This document shows, piece by piece, positions 6,371-11,050 of a stretch of DNA of 11,050 bases. The stretch is from an uncultured Collinsella sp. (GTDB lineage Bacteria; Actinomycetota; Coriobacteriia; Coriobacteriales; Coriobacteriaceae). Position 1 is the first letter of the stretch; the number at the start of each line of letters is the position of its first letter. The position numbers and the translations under genes are program-made. The notes beneath the pieces are model-generated. The model ran no database searches. It was not told the DNA's origin and saw nothing but the letters and a program-made list of their open reading frames with translations. The stretch covers positions 1 through 11,050 of the forward strand of contig CATZEP010000039.1 in the NCBI GenBank assembly GCA_958418185.1, written 5' to 3'.

Positions 6371-7888
6371 TTAGGCGTCGTACGCCGCAAGGGTGCGCTT
6401 GAGAATCGAACCGTCGCGCTCGCAAGGCTCGGGTCCGTTCTTGCGCAGCATACGCTCTTCCTCGCCCTTACCGGTCACGATGACCACGGCAGGACGGACG
6501 GTTTCGCGCACGGCAGTCTCGATAGCGGCAACGCGATCAGTCACGATTTGCCAGTTATCATTTCCCTGCGCTTGAACGTTGCGCGCGATCTCGGCGCAAA
6601 TATCCTCGACGTCCTCGGGGCCGGGGTCGTCCTCGGTAATCACGATTCGGTCGGCATACTTGCCAGCGGCGATGCCCATCGTGGTGCGTCGGTCGACACC
6701 CTTACCGCCCGTAGCGCCAAATACAACCGCCAGCTCGCGCTCGGGATAGTTCTCGCGCAGGTCACGCAGGAGCGTCTCGAGGCTCATGCCGTTATGTGCA
6801 AAATCGACGACGCCCAAGATTTTGCCCGATACGGACGGATAGAGCTCCATACGGCCGGGAACGAAGACGCCCTCAAAGCCATGGACGATACCCTCTTCGG
6901 AAATGCCCAGGGCCTCGGCGCAGGCAATAGCGGCAAGCGCGTTGGACACATTGAACTTAACCGGCGTGGGAATCACAATGTCGCGCGTAAAGCGGGGCGT
7001 GCGCACCGTTGCCACCACGCCGCAGTCGCCATTGCGAATCGCCAGCGCAAGCACGTCGGCACGCTCGTCGGTCAGGGAGAACGTCACCGTGCGCTCGCAA
7101 CGAGATGCCGCCTCGAGCACACGATCGACCTTATCCATATCGAGATTGACCACGGCAAAACGGCTCTGCGAGAAGATTTTGAGCTTGCTGGCAAAGTAAT
7201 CCTCGAGCGTCGGATGCTCAATCGGCGAAATGTGATCCTCGCCGATATTGGTAAAGGCGCCGACTTCAAAGGCGATCTTGCCCGTGCGCTCGTATTTGAG
7301 GCCCTGGCTCGATGCCTCCATAACCAGCCACGGGGCACCCGCCTCCGCGGCATGCGCGATGCGAGACTGCAGCAGGAAGGATTCGGGGGTCGTCAGCTTG
7401 GAAGGGCCCGCCTCGATGCCGTCGTCGAACTCAATGCCCGTATTAAGAGCGGGTCGATGACAGCCCGTAAGCTTGGCCTCGTTGACGAGAATGCCGCGCA
7501 GATAAAAGCTACAGGTCGACTTGCCCTTGGTGCCTGTAAAGGCGCAGACCTTCACCTTACCCGACGGATGTCCATAAAAGGCATCTGCCACCACGGCGAG
7601 CGTGCGACGAATATCACTCACAATCACCGCGGGAGCATCAACATCGTAATCGACCTCGGAAACGTAGGCCACGGCGCCGTCGGCGATTGCCGAAAGCAGG
7701 TACTCACGCTTAAACGCGCGGCCCTTGCAGACAAACAACGTGCCCGGACGCACCTGGCGCGAGTCGTCAGTCGCAAACTCAATGCGCTGGTCGCACGAAG
7801 CGCTCGGTTTGGAAAGAACAAGGTCATCTTCCTCGAGCAACTCTATATAGCGCATCAGAGTTAGCTTCTCTTGTGTCGGACTCGACAT
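6371..7888 (-). CDS. murE: UDP-MurNAc-tripeptide synthetase MurE, probably lysine-type
   Basis: MurE adds the third, diamino residue to UDP-MurNAc-L-Ala-D-Glu in the cytoplasm, using ATP. The 505-residue product has the Mur ligase parts in order: an N-terminal UMAG-binding domain (DSRQVRPGTLFVCKG, 42-56), the P-loop GTKGKST (119-125), TTPES (166-170), MEASSQGLKYERT (190-202), GEDH (216-219), the likely carbamylated Lys K235 in DYFASK, VPGRMEL (343-349), DFAHN (362-366), and the C-terminal specificity loop EDDPGPED (419-426). meso-DAP enzymes have DNPR at that loop; here the Arg is replaced by Gly, and the SSQGLKY motif resembles lysine-adding Gram-positive MurE. ATG 7886-7888 has GAGAGG 7 nt upstream; the frame extends to a TTG at 8056 without support. 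First gene of the minus-strand cluster. Confidence 0.9.
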   Translation of the reverse strand: MSSPTQEKLTLMRYIELLEEDDLVLSKPSASCDQRIEFATDDSRQVRPGTLFVCKGRAFKREYLLSAIADGAVAYVSEVDYDVDAPAVIVSDIRRTLAVVADAFYGHPSGKVKVCAFTGTKGKSTCSFYLRGILVNEAKLTGCHRPALNTGIEFDDGIEAGPSKLTTPESFLLQSRIAHAAEAGAPWLVMEASSQGLKYERTGKIAFEVGAFTNIGEDHISPIEHPTLEDYFASKLKIFSQSRFAVVNLDMDKVDRVLEAASRCERTVTFSLTDERADVLALAIRNGDCGVVATVRTPRFTRDIVIPTPVKFNVSNALAAIACAEALGISEEGIVHGFEGVFVPGRMELYPSVSGKILGVVDFAHNGMSLETLLRDLRENYPERELAVVFGATGGKGVDRRTTMGIAAGKYADRIVITEDDPGPEDVEDICAEIARNVQAQGNDNWQIVTDRVAAIETAVRETVRPAVVIVTGKGEEERMLRKNGPEPCERDGSILKRTLAAYDA

Positions 7889-8092
7889 ACAAAGACCTCT
7901 CTCGCTAAATTCAGCCTTAAAGGGCAAAAGACGTCCCGCGGCAGAAACGATGAAACATTCTGTATTATCAACCATCCTAATATGCCACCTGACCTTGCGC
8001 GCACTGCAGCCTTCTAAAAAATTGCATGGACTGCGTCGTGAGTTAATAAATGGCAACAGTGTTCACCCCGCGTAAAAACAAGGAAATCTGGG

Positions 8093-8101
8093 TGCTATTC
8101 T
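8093..8101 (+). promoter_or_regulatory. Weak candidate promoter of the ABC transporter gene
   Basis: TG, one base, then TATTCT (8096-8101) forms an extended -10-like element; the -35 position 17 bp upstream is only A-rich. Starting near 8108, the leader would be about 80 nt and would include the direct repeats at 8128-8167. An alternative is TTGCAT near 8022 with AATAAA 17 bp downstream. Neither is strong. Confidence 0.25.
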
Positions 8102-8127
8102 TTATCCAAATGTCTTGATGTGCCTCA

Positions 8128-8167
8128 TTGACCCACAGATGTTGACCCACAATGCCGACCCATCATG
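8128..8167 (+). repeat. Three tandem 13-14-nt direct repeats
   Basis: Units are ttgacccacagatg (8128-8141), ttgacccacaatg (8142-8154) and ccgacccatcatg (8155-8167). The core gaccca is identical in all three, and each unit ends in atg. They abut without gaps and end 19 nt before the transporter start codon. The 13-14-nt period is not a multiple of three, which argues against coding. They may be binding sites for a repressor or RNA-binding protein, or simple slippage debris. Confidence 0.55.
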
Positions 8168-8186
8168 CCCAAGCAAAGGATTCCAG

Positions 8187-10235
8187 ATGAAACGACACTT
8201 CGAGCGTCGCCATCACTCGGCACGCGTCCAGTTGACCCGGCACATCGTCTGTGCCTTCGCGACGGTCGTTGTGGCCCTTGCCACCATCATCGGCGCGAGC
8301 GGCTGTTCGTCCTCCCAGAACGCCTCGAGCACCTACACACTCGTCGAGCATGGCAAGCTCACCGTCGCAAGTGACTTGGCCACACCCCCGTTTGAATACG
8401 TCAACGATTCCGGCGAAGACCAGGGCTTTACCTATGAACTCATGGGTATGATCGCAGACGAGCTCGGTCTGGAGCTCAACTACTTGCCGGCGCAAAAGTT
8501 CGACGGCATTATCCCCATGGTCAAGCAGGGTGTAAAGACCGATGTCGGCGCATGTAACATCACGATTACCGACGAGCGCAAGGAAGAGGTCGACTTCACC
8601 GATCCCTATATCGACTCCAACCAGGGCGTCGCAGTTGCAAAGAACACTGGATACGACACGGTCGATAGCCTCAACGCGCCGGGCGTCAAAATTGCCGTGC
8701 AGTCGGGCACCACGTCCGAGGAGTGGGCAATCGAGAACCTGCCGCAGGCAACTACCGTCAACTTTGACGACTGGACGGCAGCCTTCACCGCCGTCATGAG
8801 TGGTCAGTGCCAGGCGGTCGTATGCGATCTGCCCGTTGAACAGTGGATGGTTTCAAACTCCTTTACCGGTATGGAGATCATCAAAGAGGTTCCGACGGGC
8901 GAGCAGTTTGGCATCGCCGTCTCTAAAGACAACCCCGGGCTGACACAGGCCATCAACGATGCCCTTGCCAAGATCAAGAGCTCCGGTGCCTATGACAAAC
9001 TGTACGAGAAGTGGTTTGGCATGGCACCCACGAGCGGGTCCGATAACGAGGACGCCTCGAGCTCAGACGACGCGACAGGCGCTTCACTTGCCGTCACCTC
9101 GGCGACCGCCAAGTCAAACGAAGACGGCGGCAACGGCGTGCTCGGCGGCATCGCAACCCGCCTGACCTGGGAAGCGACAACGGGTAGCGACGAGGGCGAC
9201 GTTTCGCAAATTGAGCTTGAGCTGCCCGAGGGCGGATCGTTTGAAAGCACCGATGTTAAGGTCACGCTGCTCGACGGACTGAACCAGACGGGTGTCAAGG
9301 CATCGTGCTCGCTGGACGGCTCAAAGCTCGTCATCAAGTTCGCCGATCTCGTCGCTGCCGGCTCGCAGATTCGCGTTGTTGTCCCCGACGTCGTATTCCC
9401 GAGCAACGCGGGTGCCTATGCCGTCACCGGCAGCTATGTCGCCGACGGCGACAAGCGAGATCTTCCCGAGAGCCCCACCATCAGCGTCTCGGAGAGCACC
9501 ATGGTGCAAGAAATCGTCGCCTGGCTCGATGCCCAGCCTTGGGTTGCCGCGTGGAACTCCAACCCGTTTTTGGGCATGTTCTGCAAGCCGCAGATTGTCG
9601 TCACCTCAATCGCCTCGCTCTTTAAGGGCTGGGGCATAGCACTTGCCGTGACCGCCATCGGTTTTCCGCTCGCCATCCCCATCGGCTTGCTGTTTGCCTT
9701 TATGAAAATCAGTCATAGTCGTATGCTGCGCGGCATCGCCGTAACATACATCAACGTCCTGCGTGGAACCCCGCTCTTCCTGCAGATCTACATTGCGTTC
9801 TTTGGGTTCCCTATGATCGGTCTCAACGTGCCCAATCTGCCGCTCGGCGTTGGCGTGCTCGCCATCAACTGCTCGGCCTATCTTGCCGAGATTTTCCGCG
9901 CCGGTATCGAGAGCGTACCGCATGGTCAAGCGGAAGCTGCCTACTCGCTTGGCATGACTTGGTCCCAAGTTATGTCGCGCATCGTGATCCCACAAGCCGT
10001 ACGTTACGTTATACCAACTATGACCAGCGAGTTCGTTATGCTGTACAAGGACACTTCACTGCTTTCGAGCGTTGGCGTCATGGAGCTCATGCTGTTCTCC
10101 AAAAACCTCACGGCCACCACGGGCAACATTACGCCCTACATTTGCGCCGCACTTTACTATCTGGTCGTGACGATTCCGCTCATCCACATCGTCACCAAGG
10201 TGGAGCACCGTCTCGCCGAGCGCAGCAAGCGCTAA
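8187..10235 (+). CDS. Fused amino-acid ABC transporter: binding protein + permease
   Basis: A 682-residue polar amino-acid importer component joining binding protein and permease in one chain. Residues 1-40 are a signal sequence with a hydrophobic run (20-36) and a lipobox-like ASGC ending at C40, so the N terminus is probably lipid-anchored. Residues about 50-279 are a family-3 solute-binding domain with PPFEY (67-71), ITITDERKEEVDFTDPY (125-141, R131 at the substrate carboxylate position) and D214. An acidic Ser-rich linker (281-300) leads to a beta-rich domain (about 301-435) that I do not recognise. Residues about 466-682 are a HisM/GlnP-type permease with LRGTPLFLQ (525-533), the EAA coupling loop at 583-604, and about five membrane helices. 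ATG 8187 has AAAGGA 6 nt upstream. Glutamine/glutamate or a similar polar amino acid is the likely substrate. The ATPase partner is not nearby. Confidence 0.88.
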   Translation: MKRHFERRHHSARVQLTRHIVCAFATVVVALATIIGASGCSSSQNASSTYTLVEHGKLTVASDLATPPFEYVNDSGEDQGFTYELMGMIADELGLELNYLPAQKFDGIIPMVKQGVKTDVGACNITITDERKEEVDFTDPYIDSNQGVAVAKNTGYDTVDSLNAPGVKIAVQSGTTSEEWAIENLPQATTVNFDDWTAAFTAVMSGQCQAVVCDLPVEQWMVSNSFTGMEIIKEVPTGEQFGIAVSKDNPGLTQAINDALAKIKSSGAYDKLYEKWFGMAPTSGSDNEDASSSDDATGASLAVTSATAKSNEDGGNGVLGGIATRLTWEATTGSDEGDVSQIELELPEGGSFESTDVKVTLLDGLNQTGVKASCSLDGSKLVIKFADLVAAGSQIRVVVPDVVFPSNAGAYAVTGSYVADGDKRDLPESPTISVSESTMVQEIVAWLDAQPWVAAWNSNPFLGMFCKPQIVVTSIASLFKGWGIALAVTAIGFPLAIPIGLLFAFMKISHSRMLRGIAVTYINVLRGTPLFLQIYIAFFGFPMIGLNVPNLPLGVGVLAINCSAYLAEIFRAGIESVPHGQAEAAYSLGMTWSQVMSRIVIPQAVRYVIPTMTSEFVMLYKDTSLLSSVGVMELMLFSKNLTATTGNITPYICAALYYLVVTIPLIHIVTKVEHRLAERSKR

Positions 10236-10256
10236 CCGCTCATACATAGCATTCGC

Positions 10257-10301
10257 AACCACGGCCCGCCGCTTCGCCTGAAGATCGGGCCGTGGTTTTT
10301 T
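10257..10301 (+). terminator. Strong intrinsic terminator after the ABC transporter gene
   Basis: Arms aaccacggcccg (10257-10268) and cgggccgtggtt (10286-10297) form a perfect 12-bp stem, with six T residues at 10296-10301. It starts 21 nt past the transporter stop and separates that gene from asnB, so the two are probably transcribed apart. Confidence 0.95.
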
Positions 10302-10373
10302 CGGTTCGCTCGACGCTTATGCCCTATCACGAAACAAAAGATTGGCATGATAGTAAAGATTATTTGACATCAG

Positions 10374-10394
10374 CTGCCACAATCCTTGCGGCAG
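10374..10394 (+). repeat. Imperfect inverted repeat in the asnB leader
   Basis: ctgcc (10374-10378) and ggcag (10390-10394) pair, and after one A-C mismatch caa pairs with ttg around a 3-nt loop. It sits 32 nt ahead of the asnB start codon and 3 nt after a perfect TTGACA hexamer (10364-10369) for which I found no matching -10. It could be a small leader hairpin or an operator half-site pair. No T tract follows, so it is not a terminator. Confidence 0.35.
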
Positions 10395-10426
10395 TACACC
10401 TGAGCCGTCAGCAGAAAGGATCTTGC

Positions 10427-11050
10427 ATGTGCGGTTTTGTCGGTTTTACCGGTACAGATGAACAGAGTGAGCTGGTTCTCACGGCTATGATGAATCGCAT
10501 CATCCACCGTGGTCCCGATATGGGCGGCCAGCATATCGTCGACAACGTTGCCCTTGGCTTCCGTCGTCTTTCGATTCTTGATCTTTCCGAAGCTGGAGCT
10601 CAGCCCATGTCGAGCGACGACGGCAAGGTCACGATTGTCTTCAACGGAGAGATCTACAACTTCCAGGAGCTTCGCGCCGAGCTGGAGGCAGCCGGCTACG
10701 CCTTCCACTGCAACGCCGATACCGAGGTCCTGGTACACGGTTACGAGGAGTGGGGCGAGGACCTGGTCAACCGCCTGCGCGGCATGTACGCGTTCGTGAT
10801 TCACGACCAGAACAAGAACAAGCTCTTTGGCGCTCGCGACATCTTTGGTATCAAGCCGTTCTATTACTACCAGGCATCCGATGGCTCGCTGCTGTTTGGC
10901 TCCGAGATCAAGAGCTTCCTGGACCATCCCAAGTTTGAGAAGGCTGTCAACCACGACGCGCTGCGCCCCTACCTGACGCTGCAATTCCCCGCCACGGAGG
11001 AGACCTTCTTTAAGGGCGTGTTCAAGCTTGCCCCGGCGCATTGCTTTACG
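10427..11050 (+). CDS. asnB: Asparagine synthetase, glutamine-hydrolysing (5' part)
   Basis: AsnB makes asparagine from aspartate, ATP and glutamine-derived ammonia. Only the first 208 codons are present; the frame is open to the window edge, so the C-terminal synthetase domain is missing here because of the cut, not because of damage. The visible part is the class II glutaminase domain: MCGFVGF puts the nucleophile Cys at position 2 after Met removal, followed by HRGPD, GFRRLSILDLSEAGAQPM, FNGEIYNF and ADTEVLVHGYEEWG, all standard glutamine-binding motifs. ARDIFGIKPFYYY and FGSEIKSFL then lead toward the synthetase domain. ATG 10427 has AAAGGA at 10415-10420, 6 nt upstream. The alternative is a GATase of another amidotransferase, but the order of motifs is that of AsnB. 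A long reverse-strand frame opposite it is a shadow. Confidence 0.93.
   Translation, partial: MCGFVGFTGTDEQSELVLTAMMNRIIHRGPDMGGQHIVDNVALGFRRLSILDLSEAGAQPMSSDDGKVTIVFNGEIYNFQELRAELEAAGYAFHCNADTEVLVHGYEEWGEDLVNRLRGMYAFVIHDQNKNKLFGARDIFGIKPFYYYQASDGSLLFGSEIKSFLDHPKFEKAVNHDALRPYLTLQFPATEETFFKGVFKLAPAHCFT

Larger units (their letters stand above)
7889..8186. other. Divergent intergenic region, murE / ABC transporter
   Basis: This 298-nt non-coding stretch is less GC-rich than its flanks and must carry the promoters of both divergent genes. On the minus strand GATAAT near 7965 is a -10-like hexamer for murE, but no convincing -35 box stands 16-18 bp away. On the plus strand an extended -10-like element lies at 8093-8101, and three short direct repeats occupy 8128-8167. 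I see no RNA gene or riboswitch fold in it. The murE frame and the transporter frame both stay open into this region from non-standard or unsupported starts, but neither extension has a ribosome binding site. Confidence 0.5.

Noticed and set aside
5185..7864. Two plus-strand open frames of more than 400 codons opposite murI, the HAD gene and murE
   Set aside because: Low-complexity, Arg/Ala/Gly-rich translations without motifs, mirroring real genes on the minus strand; codon-bias shadows.
7889..8056. N-terminal extension of MurE from a TTG codon
   Set aside because: Not supported by a ribosome binding site; the extension is Cys/Arg-rich and unlike MurE, while ATG 7888 has a good site.
8115..8186. 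Upstream ATG of the transporter gene adding 24 residues
   Set aside because: The extension would be encoded by the direct repeats, would push the signal sequence inward, and has no ribosome binding site; ATG 8187 has AAAGGA.
10370..11041. 223-codon minus-strand frame opposite asnB
   Set aside because: The plus strand encodes an unmistakable AsnB glutaminase domain with a ribosome binding site; the reverse frame has no recognisable motif.

Overview
This is a GC-rich bacterial chromosome segment with ordinary housekeeping content. It most likely comes from a gut Actinomycetota of class Coriobacteriia, with a Collinsella-like genome as my best guess. That guess rests on the actinobacterial-style protein sequences, the murI-rph-rdgB gene order, a Veg/ispE pair, a lysine-type MurE and a fused solute-binding/permease ABC protein. 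No 16S rRNA or other species marker is present, so the assignment is inference. I see no phage, IS element, CRISPR array, defence island or biosynthetic cluster.

From left to right, the minus strand carries greA (transcript-cleavage factor), tatA (Tat translocase pore subunit), a tRNA-Pro(CGG) gene, ispE and a veg-family gene. Each of greA, tatA and the tRNA is followed by a hairpin that looks like an intrinsic terminator. veg and ispE form a tight pair behind a good promoter. Further right, still on the minus strand and transcribed right to left, is a run of murE, a HAD phosphatase, murI, rph, rdgB and dtd. It combines peptidoglycan precursor synthesis (MurE, MurI), RNA 3'-end maturation (RNase PH) and two sanitising enzymes (RdgB for damaged purine NTPs, Dtd for D-aminoacyl-tRNA).

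The plus strand takes over at about position 8190. A 298-nt divergent region separates murE from a 682-residue amino-acid ABC transporter protein. That protein fuses a lipoprotein-type solute-binding domain, an unrecognised beta-rich domain and a permease domain. A strong terminator follows, then the first 208 codons of a glutamine-dependent asparagine synthetase (asnB), cut by the window edge. The neighbourhood of transporter and AsnB suggests glutamine/asparagine handling, but the transporter's ATPase is not in this window.

The observations most worth following up are the unrecognised domain inserted in the transporter, a perfect inverted repeat filling the spacer of the tatA promoter, and a 20-bp perfect palindrome joining the dtd stop codon to the veg promoter. 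Lesser ones are a GGGACAG-type hairpin element between rph and rdgB, three direct repeats ahead of the transporter gene, and the non-DNPR substrate motif of MurE.
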